A DNA stretch of 64,000 nt. It comes from Sphingobium sp. KCTC 72723. Lineage in GTDB: Bacteria > Pseudomonadota > Alphaproteobacteria > Sphingomonadales > Sphingomonadaceae. Made by a program: the position numbers and the translations under genes. Shown one piece after another: positions 1 through 7,898 of this stretch; position 1 is the stretch's first letter; every line of letters begins with the position of its first letter. The notes under the pieces are model-generated. The model was given only the letters and a program-made list of their open reading frames with translations. It searched no databases and was not told where the DNA came from. The stretch is taken from contig NZ_CP060388.1 of the NCBI RefSeq assembly GCF_014280435.1, positions 868,001 through 932,000 on the forward strand. Reading direction: 5' to 3'.

Positions 1-1
1 T

Positions 2-772
2 ATCAAGTTTCAAAATAGCGAAGGCGCACAGGAGCTGGCGCAGACGACCAGTTGGGGCATGTCCACCCGGATGATCGGCGGCCTGATCATGGTCCATGGC
101 GACGATGACGGCCTGCGCGTGCCGCCGCGCGTCGCGCCCTATCAGATCGTCGTCGTGCCGATGCTGCGCGACACGGATGAGGATGCCGCGATCGTCGATT
201 ATTGCGCCGATCTGGTGGAGCAGCTCAACGGGCTGGACGTGTTCCGTGAACCCGTGCGTGCGCTGCTCGACCGCCGCCCGGCCAAGGCCGCGACCAAGCG
301 CTGGGGCTGGGTCAAGAAGGGCGCGCCGATCGTCATCGAAGTGGGCGGGCGCGACATGGCGGGCGGCAATGTGTCGGTCATCCGCCGCGACCGGCTCTAT
401 CGCGCCGATGGCAAGCTGGACAGTCAGGCGGTGGCGAAAGGCGATTTCGTCGCTGGCGCTGTCGCGATGCTGGAGGAGGTGCAGGCGTCCCTGTTCGCCG
501 ATGCCAAGGCGCGGCTGGACGGCAGCATCGATCGGTCGATCACGGACATCGACGCGCTCACGGCCTATTTCAACGCCAGCGCCAAGCCCGGCTGGGCGCT
601 GGTGCAATGGGCCAAGCCGACCGGCGATGCGCTCGACAAGGTGGTGCAGTGGTTGAAGGGCGAGAAGCTGACGCTGCGCAACGTACCGACCGACGCCGAA
701 GCGGCGGACGGGGTGTGCATCTTCACCGGCGGCGCAGCGGTGGAGCGGGTGTTGGTCGGGCGGAGTTACTGA
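2..772 (+). CDS. proS: Prolyl-tRNA synthetase, archaeal/eukaryal type (3' part)
   Basis: The 5' end lies outside the window; the reading frame is open from base 2. The product charges tRNA-Pro in the cytoplasm. The visible part contains class II motif 3 (TSWGMSTRMIGG, followed by HGDDDGL and PPRVAPYQIVVVP), then the anticodon-binding domain with the KRWGWVKKGAPIVIEVG block. This block and the extra C-terminal domain match the ProS type 3 (archaeal/eukaryal-like) family rather than the usual bacterial form. The protein ends in tyrosine (GRSY). In the Thermus enzyme of this type, the C-terminal Tyr reaches into the active site; that it does so here is inferred. It is followed by a hairpin-rich repeat and the convergent hslU gene. 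Confidence 0.93.
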   Translation: MKFQNSEGAQELAQTTSWGMSTRMIGGLIMVHGDDDGLRVPPRVAPYQIVVVPMLRDTDEDAAIVDYCADLVEQLNGLDVFREPVRALLDRRPAKAATKRWGWVKKGAPIVIEVGGRDMAGGNVSVIRRDRLYRADGKLDSQAVAKGDFVAGAVAMLEEVQASLFADAKARLDGSIDRSITDIDALTAYFNASAKPGWALVQWAKPTGDALDKVVQWLKGEKLTLRNVPTDAEAADGVCIFTGGAAVERVLVGRSY

Positions 773-782
773 GCGAACATCC

Positions 783-908
783 CCCCTCCCGTAAACGGGA
801 GGGGCAGCGAGACTTGATGAACCGAAGGCGAATTTAGTCGCAGCGGGGTGGGCCAGCGCTACCTTGCGCAAGCCCACCCCCTAACCCCCTCCCGCAGGCG
901 GGAGGGGG
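783..908. repeat. Cluster of three GC-rich hairpins between proS and hslU
   Basis: There are three inverted repeats in a row. The first is 783-791 with 796-804 (9-bp stem, TAAA loop). The second is 845-853 with 872-880 (GGGGTGGGC/GCCCACCCC). The third is 885-895 with 898-908 (11-bp stem, 2-nt loop). The genes on both sides converge here, so the array could act as a bidirectional terminator. Its composition resembles dispersed sphingomonad intergenic repeats; that is inference, since only one copy of this exact arrangement is in the window. Confidence 0.7.
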
Positions 909-917
909 GACTAGAAA

Positions 918-2219
918 TTACAACACATATTTGCTCAGATCCGTGTCGTGCGCGATCGCGCTGAGTTGCTTCTCGACATAGGCCGCGTCGATCACCAGCG
1001 TTTCGCCGCGCCGGTCCTCCGCTTCGAAGCTGACATCTTCCAGCAGCTTTTCCATCACCGTCTGCAACCGGCGCGCGCCGATATTTTCGATCTCGCCATT
1101 CACTTCGGCGGCGATGCGCGCGACCGCGCGGATGCCGTCGGTGGTCAGGTCGATCGTCACTTCCTCGGTCGCCAGCAACGCGCGATATTGCGCCACCAGG
1201 CTGGCCTTGGTGTCCGACAGGATCGCGACGAAATCCTCCTCCGTCAGCGCCTGTAGTTCGACGCGGATCGGCAGGCGGCCCTGCAATTCGGGCAGCAGGT
1301 CGCTGGGCTTGGCGACGTGGAAAGCGCCGCTGGCTATGAACAATATATGGTCGGTCTTGAGCGGACCATATTTGGTCGAAACCGTGGTCCCTTCGATCAG
1401 CGGCAGCAGGTCGCGCTGCACGCCTTCCCGGCTCACCGACCCGCCGCGCACGTCGCTGACCGCGATCTTGTCGATCTCGTCCAGAAACACGATGCCATTC
1501 TGCTCCGCGCTGGTGATGGCGACGCGGGCGACATCATCCTGGTCCAGGCGCTTGTCCTGCTCCTCCTCGACCAGCTTGTCCCAGGCATCGGCGACGCGCA
1601 TCTTGCGCCGCTTCTTCTGCTGCTGGCCGAAAGCCTTGGACATCATGTCGGACAGGTTGATCATGCCGACCTGACCGCCCATGCCGGGGATTTCCATCGG
1701 CATGGAGGGGCTGTCGGCGACTTCGACCTCAACCTCCACATCGTTCATCTGATGGGCTTCGATCTTGTGCCGGAACGACAGGCGCGTGGCCTCGCTCGCT
1801 TCCTTGCCGGTCAGTGCGTCGAGCAGGCGGTTCATCGCCGCTTCGGACGCGGCTTCGCGCACGGCTTCACGGCGACGGTCCTTTTCCAGCCGCACGGCTT
1901 CCTCGACCAGATCGCGGATGATCTGTTCCACGTCGCGGCCGACATAGCCGACCTCGGTGAATTTGGTCGCTTCCACCTTGACGAACGGCGCGTCGGCCAG
2001 CTTGGCCAGACGCCGGCTGATCTCCGTCTTGCCGCAGCCGGTCGGGCCGATCATCAGGATATTCTTGGGCGTCACTTCGTCGCGCAGGTCGGCGGGCAGA
2101 TGCTGCCGCCGCCAGCGATTGCGCAGCGCCACGGCTACGGCGCGTTTGGCGTCCTTCTGGCCGATGATATGCGCGTCCAATGCGGCGACGATGGCTTTGG
2201 GGGTCAGGTTGTCGTTCAT
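918..2219 (-). CDS. hslU: ATP-dependent protease ATPase subunit HslU
   Basis: HslU is the AAA+ unfoldase that feeds substrates to the HslV peptidase in the cytoplasm. The 433-residue protein begins [20 protein letters not shown]. It has the Walker A motif GPTGCGKTE, a Walker B/sensor region (FLDEIDKIA), and the expected HslU ending LSKYVL, whose terminal residues insert between HslV subunits in this family. The ATG at 2219 was chosen because residues encoded further upstream derive from the palindromic repeat 2302-2385 and do not resemble HslU. It lies downstream of hslV, separated by 177 bp containing that repeat. Confidence 0.97.
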   Translation of the reverse strand: MNDNLTPKAIVAALDAHIIGQKDAKRAVAVALRNRWRRQHLPADLRDEVTPKNILMIGPTGCGKTEISRRLAKLADAPFVKVEATKFTEVGYVGRDVEQIIRDLVEEAVRLEKDRRREAVREAASEAAMNRLLDALTGKEASEATRLSFRHKIEAHQMNDVEVEVEVADSPSMPMEIPGMGGQVGMINLSDMMSKAFGQQQKKRRKMRVADAWDKLVEEEQDKRLDQDDVARVAITSAEQNGIVFLDEIDKIAVSDVRGGSVSREGVQRDLLPLIEGTTVSTKYGPLKTDHILFIASGAFHVAKPSDLLPELQGRLPIRVELQALTEEDFVAILSDTKASLVAQYRALLATEEVTIDLTTDGIRAVARIAAEVNGEIENIGARRLQTVMEKLLEDVSFEAEDRRGETLVIDAAYVEKQLSAIAHDTDLSKYVL

Positions 2220-2301
2220 CTGTGTTCGATCTCTTCTTGCCCTCTTGCGCCTTCGCGGGAGAGGGTACGGAGACTTGGCAGCGTGCTGCCTAGTCGAAGT
2301 C

Positions 2302-2385
2302 GGTGAGGGTCTTTCTTTCTTTTGCGGTCGTGAGGCAAAAGGAAGAAAGACCCTCACCCGGCCTCTCCCGCGAAGGCGGGAGAGG
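2302..2385. repeat. Palindromic intergenic repeat between hslV and hslU
   Basis: A long stem-loop is formed by 2302-2325 and 2335-2358 (24 bp, one G-T mismatch, 9-nt loop). It is followed by a second perfect hairpin, 2362-2371 with 2376-2385 (10-bp stem, GAAG loop). It sits inside the presumed hslVU transcript, so it could stabilise the upstream message or reduce readthrough into hslU. It is a REP/MITE-like element by structure; no protein is encoded. Confidence 0.75.
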
Positions 2386-2396
2386 GGAAGATGGGG

Positions 2397-2963
2397 TCAG
2401 GTTACGGAATCGAGCGTTTCGATCGTCAGTTGATCGTTGGTGTAGACGCAAATGTCCGCCGCCACGGCCATTGCCTTGCGCGCCAGCGTTTCGGCGTCCG
2501 CCTCATAATCGACCAGCGCGCGCGCGGCGGCCAGCGCGAAGTTGCCGCCCGAACCGATCGCCGCGACCCCGCCGACCGGCTCCAGCACGTCGCCATTGCC
2601 GGTCAGGATCAGCGTCACATCCTTGTCCGCGACGATCATCATCGCTTCCAGATTGCGCAGATATTTGTCGGTGCGCCAGTCCTTGGCCAATTCCACGGCG
2701 GCGCGCATCAACTGGCCGTTGAACCGCTCCAGCTTGGCCTCCAGCCGTTCGAACAAAGTGAAGGCGTCGGCGGTAGCACCGGCAAAGCCGCCGATGACGC
2801 TGCCGTCATGCAGGCGGCGCACCTTGCGCGCGTTGGGCTTCATCACGGTCTGCCCCATGGAAACCTGGCCGTCGCCTGCGACGACGACTTTTCCATTCTT
2901 GCGCACGGACATGATGGTGGTGCCGTGCCAGACCGGCATGGCGTTGCGATTTTGGTCGTTCAT
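2397..2963 (-). CDS. hslV: ATP-dependent protease proteolytic subunit HslV
   Basis: HslV is the threonine peptidase of the HslUV protease. The catalytic Thr is in [20 protein letters not shown]. With the start at 2963, the protein carries a 14-residue propeptide and the nucleophile is Thr15 after processing. Short propeptides are usual in alphaproteobacterial HslV, unlike E. coli, where only Met precedes Thr. The start at 2963 (MNDQNRN) is preferred over 2999 because the latter would place coding sequence inside a heat-shock-like promoter. An internal Met at 2939 is the alternative. hslU follows downstream. Confidence 0.95.
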   Translation of the reverse strand: MNDQNRNAMPVWHGTTIMSVRKNGKVVVAGDGQVSMGQTVMKPNARKVRRLHDGSVIGGFAGATADAFTLFERLEAKLERFNGQLMRAAVELAKDWRTDKYLRNLEAMMIVADKDVTLILTGNGDVLEPVGGVAAIGSGGNFALAAARALVDYEADAETLARKAMAVAADICVYTNDQLTIETLDSVT

Positions 2964-2971
2964 AGGTCGGC

Positions 2972-3000
2972 ATATGGGACGCAGTGCCGCCCCGTGCAAG
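2972..3000 (-). promoter_or_regulatory. Heat-shock (RpoH-type) promoter candidate for hslVU
   Basis: Read on the minus strand, CTTGCAC (3000-2994) is followed after 14 nt by TCCCATAT (2979-2972). This resembles the sigma-32 consensus CTTGAAA / CCCCATNT at a normal spacing. hslVU is a classical heat-shock operon. The -10 element ends only 8 nt before the chosen hslV ATG, so the transcript would be leaderless or nearly so, or a later start is used. Confidence 0.55.
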
Positions 3001-3140
3001 TCATCTGAAAGGCAGCGGCAGAGCGTGTCATTTCAGCGACTATATTGTGACAAATCATGTTGGAACAAATGTCGATCAATTGACATTGTGCATCGCAGCA
3101 TCAATCATCATCGTCTTGCATTCACAGGGGGAGGACGCGC

Positions 3141-3329
3141 ATGACTCTCAAGGCCAAAGCACAAGAAAAGGTCGAGCGCGCGGGAATATCGAATTATTCG
3201 TTCGACCAGGACGTGCTGGTTATGTGCGGCGTGCGCTACGCATTGGAAGCGTGCGAGTGCGGAGAGCCCGATTGCGACGGCGTGCGCCTGCGCAAGAATG
3301 CGACGGCGATCGGGCGCGTCCTGCAATAG
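3141..3329 (+). CDS. Small cysteine-rich hypothetical protein (62 aa)
   Basis: The start at 3141 has a strong ribosome binding site (GGGGGAGG). The 62-residue product has no signal peptide or membrane segment. It carries four cysteines, Cys29, Cys38, Cys40 and Cys45, the last three in ACECGEPDCDGVRL, which could bind a metal. I do not recognise a family. It lies between divergent hslV and tRNA-Val. The good ribosome binding site and codon use like its neighbours argue that it is a real gene. Confidence 0.6.
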   Translation: MTLKAKAQEKVERAGISNYSFDQDVLVMCGVRYALEACECGEPDCDGVRLRKNATAIGRVLQ

Positions 3330-3429
3330 GGTGCAGGCACTTGGTCCGGCACATATTTGCCCGTCCACCGATATCGCAATGCTTGACAGCGCCCGCCGCC
3401 AATGCCAATGGCCGCCTCCTCCTTACAGG

Positions 3430-3504
3430 GGGCGCGTAGCTCAGTGGTAGAGCACACCCTTCACACGGGTGGGGTCGCAGGTTCAATCCCTGCCGCGCCC
3501 ACCA
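3430..3504 (+). tRNA. tRNA-Val (anticodon CAC)
   Basis: A full cloverleaf can be drawn. The acceptor stem is GGGCGCG/CGCGCCC, the D stem GCTC/GAGC, the anticodon stem CACCC/GGGTG with loop TTCACAC, and the T arm GCAGG-TTCAATC-CCTGC. The 3' CCA is encoded. Bases 34-36 are CAC, which reads the GUG valine codon. Confidence 0.96.
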
Positions 3505-3615
3505 TGATCCGCAGCGATCATGGCAGGACAGATTATTTCCCGGCATTGATCTTTTCTAATCCGTCGCGCTAAACCTGCGCCATGAACCGGCGCGTGCGCG
3601 TGCCGACCGGAAAGG

Positions 3616-6075
3616 ATGACCATGCCCCCTTATCTCTTGTGTGGCGCGGCCATTGGCGCGCTGTTGCTCATGCCCTTGGTGCCTGCCCATGCGCAGGAAA
3701 AACTGACGCTGGAACGGGTGTTCGCCAGCCCCGACCTGTCCGGGCCACAGCCGCGCGCACTTAAATTGTCGCCCGATGGATCGCTGGTGACGTTGCTCAA
3801 ACCGCGCGCGGATGAGAAGGAACGGCTCGACCTGTGGGCGATCGACAGCCGCACCGGCGCGGAACGGATGCTGGTCGATTCCAAAAAGACCGGCAGCGGC
3901 GCGGCGTTGAGTGAAGCGGAAAAGATGCAGCGCGAACGCGACCGTTCGGTTGCGGGCAACACTGGCATCACCAGCTACGACTGGTCGCCCGACGGCAAAT
4001 CCATCCTCGTTCCCGTGGACGGTGACCTCTACCTCGCGGCGCTGGACGGTAAGGTGGCGCGATTGACCGACACCCCGGACGGCGAACTTAACGGCGTGGT
4101 CAGCCCCAGGGGCGGTTTCGTGTCCTTCGTGCGCGGCGGCAACCTGTTCGTGCAGGCCATCGGCGGCAAGGAAGCGCAACTGACGCAGGGGGCCTGCGAC
4201 ACGATCAGCTGGGGCGTGGCCGAATTTGTCGCGCAGGAGGAAATGGACCGGCGTACCGGATATTGGTGGTCGCCCGACGACGCGCGGATCGCGGTGGCGC
4301 GGGTGGACGAAAGCCCGGTCGGCATCGTCACGCGCACCGCGATCGGCGGGGAAGGGACCAAAACCTATCAGCAGCGTTATCCCGCCGCCGGCACGCCCAA
4401 TGCCATTATCGACCTGTTCGTCATGAAGCCCGACGGATCGGGACAGGTTCAGGTCGATCTGGGCAAGGACAAGGACGTCTACCTCGCCCGCGTGGATTGG
4501 GCGAAGGACGGCCGGACGCTCTATGTCCAGCGCGAAAGCCGCGACCAGAAACGGCTCGATCTGCTCAGCGTCGATCCTGTGACTGGCAAGGCGCGCGTGA
4601 TCCTGACCGAAACGGCCAAAAGCTGGGTCAACCTGTCCAACAACTTCCACCCGCTAAAGGATGGCAGTTTCCTGTGGTGGTCGGAAAAGACCGGCCATGG
4701 CCATCTCTATCATGTGCGTGGGGGCAAATGGACCGCGTTGACCAGCGGCGACTGGGAAGTGCGCGACGTGGTGGGCGTGGATGAGGGGAAGGGGCTGGTC
4801 TACTTCACCGGCAACCGCGAAACGCCGCTGGAGCAGCAGCTATATGTCGCGCCGCTGGGGAAACCGGGCGCGGCCCGCGCGCTCACGACCGCAGGTTGGT
4901 GGAATGACGCCGTGATGGACGGCGCGGCCAGCCGCATCGTTATCAGCCGCCAGAACAGCGATCAGCCCAAGCAGGTCTATCTGGCCGACAGCGCGGGCAA
5001 GCAGGTGCAATGGCTCTCGCAAAATGCGCTGACCGGCGCGCACCCCTATGCGCCCTATGTCGCCAGCCATGTCAAAACGACGTTCGGCACGATCAGGGCG
5101 GCGGATGGCACCACGCTGCACACGAAAATCATGACCCCGCCGATCGAACCGGGCAAGCGTTACCCCGTATTCATGATCCATTATGGCGGGCCGGGCGGCG
5201 GGCGGCAGGTGACCAACACATGGTCCGGCGCGCTCAACCAATATCTGGTGGACCGGGGCTGGATCGTCTTTGCCATCGACAATCGCGGCACGCCCGATCG
5301 CGGCAAGGCGTTCGAGGATCATCTCTACCGCGCGATGGGCGGGGTGGAAGTGGATGACCAGTTGCAGGGCGTCGCATGGCTGAAAAGCCAGCCCTTCGTC
5401 GATCCCAAGCGCATCGCCACCTATGGCTGGTCCTATGGCGGCTATATGTCGCTGAAGCTGCTGGAAAAGGCGCCGGGCGTCTTTGCCGCTGCCATTGCGG
5501 GCGCGCCGGTGACGAAGTGGGAACTGTACGACACCCATTATACCGAACGCTATCTGGGCCAGCCGCAGGACAAGCCCAGCGCCTATCCCGCGTCGGACGC
5601 CGTGGACGAAGCGGTCAAGATCGCCGATCCGCTGCTGCTGATCCATGGCATGTCGGACGACAATGTCGTGTTCGACAATGCCACCGCGCTGATGGCGAAG
5701 ATGCAGCGGAACGCCGTGCCATTCGAAATGATGGCCTATCCGGGCCAGACCCACCGCGTCGGCGGGCCGGGCATCGGCGTCCATCTGTGGCGCACGATCG
5801 AGGATTTCCTCGCCCGGCGGGTGTGTCGCCGGATACGGCGGGGCAATAATATCCTTCGTCATTGCAAGCGTAGCGAAGCAATCCAGCGTAGCTCACAGGG
5901 ATGGCTTCGCTACGCTCGCAATGATGATATAATCCATGCCGTCTCCCCCACGAACGGGCAACGTCCAGGGCCAAAAGCTGACCTTTCACGCAACAAAGGG
6001 CTTGCCTCTGGACAAATCACGCAACGCCGTTATGGCGCGCACTCCGTAATATCTGCATCGGAGTGGAGTGTTTAG
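3616..6075 (+). CDS. Dipeptidyl-peptidase IV-like S9 serine peptidase, 3' end altered
   Basis: This is an exported peptidase of the S9B family that probably cleaves X-Pro dipeptides in the periplasm. A signal peptide runs to about residue 27 (ending PAHAQE). A beta-propeller DPPIV N-terminal domain follows, then the hydrolase domain with GWSYGGY (Ser606), HGMSDDN (Asp681/682) and GQTHRV (His713). Family members end soon after this His. Here the frame reads on for about 85 residues through a palindromic repeat (5857-5926). Removing one GT from the run GTGTGT at 5821-5826 would end the protein at TAA 5847-5849, giving about 743 aa, the usual size. A second ATG at 3622 fits the GGAAAGG ribosome binding site better than 3616. 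Confidence 0.9.
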   Translation: MTMPPYLLCGAAIGALLLMPLVPAHAQEKLTLERVFASPDLSGPQPRALKLSPDGSLVTLLKPRADEKERLDLWAIDSRTGAERMLVDSKKTGSGAALSEAEKMQRERDRSVAGNTGITSYDWSPDGKSILVPVDGDLYLAALDGKVARLTDTPDGELNGVVSPRGGFVSFVRGGNLFVQAIGGKEAQLTQGACDTISWGVAEFVAQEEMDRRTGYWWSPDDARIAVARVDESPVGIVTRTAIGGEGTKTYQQRYPAAGTPNAIIDLFVMKPDGSGQVQVDLGKDKDVYLARVDWAKDGRTLYVQRESRDQKRLDLLSVDPVTGKARVILTETAKSWVNLSNNFHPLKDGSFLWWSEKTGHGHLYHVRGGKWTALTSGDWEVRDVVGVDEGKGLVYFTGNRETPLEQQLYVAPLGKPGAARALTTAGWWNDAVMDGAASRIVISRQNSDQPKQVYLADSAGKQVQWLSQNALTGAHPYAPYVASHVKTTFGTIRAADGTTLHTKIMTPPIEPGKRYPVFMIHYGGPGGGRQVTNTWSGALNQYLVDRGWIVFAIDNRGTPDRGKAFEDHLYRAMGGVEVDDQLQGVAWLKSQPFVDPKRIATYGWSYGGYMSLKLLEKAPGVFAAAIAGAPVTKWELYDTHYTERYLGQPQDKPSAYPASDAVDEAVKIADPLLLIHGMSDDNVVFDNATALMAKMQRNAVPFEMMAYPGQTHRVGGPGIGVHLWRTIEDFLARRVCRRIRRGNNILRHCKRSEAIQRSSQGWLRYARNDDIIHAVSPTNGQRPGPKADLSRNKGLASGQITQRRYGAHSVISASEWSV
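5857..5926. repeat. Palindromic intergenic repeat (REP-like) downstream of the S9 peptidase
   Basis: The arms 5859-5879 and 5904-5924 form a 21-bp stem with one G-T mismatch and a 24-nt loop; two further pairs extend it to 5857 and 5926. When translated, such repeats give the familiar CKRSEAIQ / LRYARND peptides that often appear as false protein ends in alphaproteobacterial annotation. It lies between the likely native stop of the peptidase gene and the asd promoter region. Confidence 0.8.
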
Positions 6076-6077
6076 TC

Positions 6078-7103
6078 ATGGGTTACAGGGTCGTCGTCGT
6101 AGGTGCCACCGGGAATGTGGGCCGCGAAATGCTGACCATTCTCGCCGAGCGAGAGTTCCCGATTGACGAAATCGCGGCGGTTGCTTCGTCGCGCTCGCAG
6201 GGGCTGACGATCGATTTCGGCGACAGTGGCAAGACGATGAAATGCCAGAATATCGAACATTTCGATTTCACTGGCTGGGACATCGCCCTGTTCGCCGCAG
6301 GATCCGGCCCCACGGCCATCTACGCGCCCAAGGCAGCGGCAGCGGGCTGCGTCGTGATCGACAACAGCTCGCTCTATCGCATGGACCCGGACGTGCCATT
6401 GATCGTGCCGGAAGTGAACCCGGACGCGATCGACGGCTACAAGAAGAAGAACATCATCGCCAACCCCAACTGCTCGACCGCGCAGATGGTCGTGGCGTTG
6501 AAGCCGCTGCATGACGTCGCCGTCATCAAGCGCGTCGTCGTCGCCACCTATCAGTCGGTGTCCGGCGCGGGCAAGGCGGGGATGGACGAGCTGTTCGAAC
6601 AGTCGCGCAACATCTTCGTGGGCGATCCGGCCGAGCCGAAGAAGTTCACCAAGCAGATCGCCTTCAACGTGATCCCGCATATCGACAGCTTCCTGGACGA
6701 TGGTTCGACCAAGGAAGAATGGAAGATGGTCGCGGAAACCAAGAAGATCCTCGATCCCAAGATCAAGCTGACCGCCACCTGCGTGCGCGTGCCAGTGTTC
6801 GTGGGCCATAGCGAAGCGATCAACATCGAGTTCGAGAAGGAAATTTCCGCCAAGGAAGCGCAGGACATCCTGCGGGAAGCGCCCGGCATCATGCTGGTCG
6901 ATAAGCGTGAAGATGGCGGCTACATCACCCCCATCGAATGCGTCGGCGATTTCGCGACTTTCATCAGCCGCGTGCGTGAGGACCCGACCGTCGACAGCGG
7001 CATTTCGCTGTGGTGCGTCAGCGACAATCTGCGCAAGGGCGCAGCGCTGAACGCGGTGCAGATCGCCGAACTGCTGGGCCGCCGCCACCTCAAGAAGGGC
7101 TGA
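6078..7103 (+). CDS. asd: Aspartate-semialdehyde dehydrogenase
   Basis: This enzyme reduces L-aspartyl-4-phosphate with NADPH to aspartate semialdehyde, the branch point to lysine, diaminopimelate, threonine and methionine. The 341-residue protein begins MGYRVVVVGATGNVGREM, with a Rossmann NADP motif. It has the catalytic Cys132 in NPNCSTAQM and the family active-site region around VFVGHSEAIN. The start at 6078 gives the standard N-terminus; an in-frame GTG at 6063 would add residues not expected in the family. The open frame upstream stops at 6075, only 2 bp before the start, but that frame is probably an artefact of the peptidase frameshift. Confidence 0.97.
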   Translation: MGYRVVVVGATGNVGREMLTILAEREFPIDEIAAVASSRSQGLTIDFGDSGKTMKCQNIEHFDFTGWDIALFAAGSGPTAIYAPKAAAAGCVVIDNSSLYRMDPDVPLIVPEVNPDAIDGYKKKNIIANPNCSTAQMVVALKPLHDVAVIKRVVVATYQSVSGAGKAGMDELFEQSRNIFVGDPAEPKKFTKQIAFNVIPHIDSFLDDGSTKEEWKMVAETKKILDPKIKLTATCVRVPVFVGHSEAINIEFEKEISAKEAQDILREAPGIMLVDKREDGGYITPIECVGDFATFISRVREDPTVDSGISLWCVSDNLRKGAALNAVQIAELLGRRHLKKG

Positions 7104-7115
7104 TCCGGCTTTCTT

Positions 7116-7148
7116 GCGGTCATGCTATCACCATGATAGCATGACCGC
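7116..7148. promoter_or_regulatory. Perfect palindrome, probable autoregulatory operator of the toxin-antitoxin pair
   Basis: The two 15-bp arms, 7116-7130 and 7134-7148, are exact reverse complements with a 3-nt spacer. The right arm ends immediately before the antitoxin ATG at 7149. The core half-site is TGCTATCA/TGATAGCA, which, as I recall, is the half-site bound by Neisseria FitAB, though there the spacing is longer. No Shine-Dalgarno sequence can fit between operator and start, so translation is probably leaderless or unusual. Confidence 0.75.
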
Positions 7149-7391
7149 ATGGGTCAGGTTCTCATCCGTAATCTCGACGACAGCCTCATCGCGGCCTATC
7201 GCGAACTGGCGGCGCGCAACCAGCGTTCATTGGAAGCGGAATTGCGCGAGGCGCTGGCACGCGGTCGGCCGATGACGGGCGAGCGCCTGCACGCCACGCT
7301 CGCGCGCCTTGAGGCTATTCGTGCAATGACGCCAAAATATGTGCGGCAGACACCAGCCGAAGATTTGCTACAGGGTGACGATCGCCCCTGA
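7149..7391 (+). CDS. FitA/VapB-like ribbon-helix-helix antitoxin
   Basis: This is an 80-residue antitoxin. The N-terminus (GQVLIRNLDDSLIAAYRELA) is a ribbon-helix-helix DNA-binding fold of the FitA/StbC type, followed by a helix and a C-terminal tail expected to wrap the toxin. It would bind the palindrome 7116-7148 and neutralise the PIN toxin encoded next; the two genes overlap by one base. The start at 7149 directly abuts the operator. Confidence 0.85.
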   Translation: MGQVLIRNLDDSLIAAYRELAARNQRSLEAELREALARGRPMTGERLHATLARLEAIRAMTPKYVRQTPAEDLLQGDDRP

Positions 7392-7828
7392 TGCTGGTGG
7401 TGGATACAAGCGTTGCGGCCCGCTGGGTCGTTGGCAGCGACGATCCTGTCCTGTCGAACGAAACAACCGTCGCGCTCACGCTATTGCCGCACAGGCTCAT
7501 CGCGCCAGACCTGCTGACCGCCGAATTCGCCAATGTGATGTGGAAGAAGGTGCGCGCGCAGGAAATTGACGCGGCGCTGGCGCGCGAAGCCGTGGCGATC
7601 CTGCCCGACCTCATCGACCTGATCCCGACCGCACAACTTGCCGATCGCGCGATGGCGATCAGTCTGGCGCTGGACCATCCTGCCTATGACTGCTTCTTCA
7701 TTGCTACCGCAGAAATGCTGGAAACCGTCATGATAACGGCCGACCGCAAGCTGGTCCGTCGCTGCGCTGCTACGCCCTTTGCGGCGCTGGTTTCCGGTTT
7801 GATGGACCGTGCATCTTGGGCTGAGTGA
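7391..7828 (+). CDS. FitB/VapC-type PIN-domain toxin
   Basis: This is a 145-residue PIN-domain ribonuclease. The acidic active-site residues are visible: Asp5 (VVDTS), Glu45 (TAEFANV), Asp100 (AYDCFF) and Asp118 (ITADRK). Members of this family cleave RNA, commonly tRNA, when freed from the antitoxin; the substrate here is unknown. Its ATG overlaps the antitoxin stop codon (TGATG), so translation is coupled. Toxin and antitoxin both look intact. Confidence 0.88.
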   Translation: MLVVDTSVAARWVVGSDDPVLSNETTVALTLLPHRLIAPDLLTAEFANVMWKKVRAQEIDAALAREAVAILPDLIDLIPTAQLADRAMAISLALDHPAYDCFFIATAEMLETVMITADRKLVRRCAATPFAALVSGLMDRASWAE

Positions 7829-7898
7829 CGGCACGCTCTTGCGCCGCCGCGCCTGACGCCATATCGGCAACCCGCCCGCTGCGTAAGGATTTGCCCCG

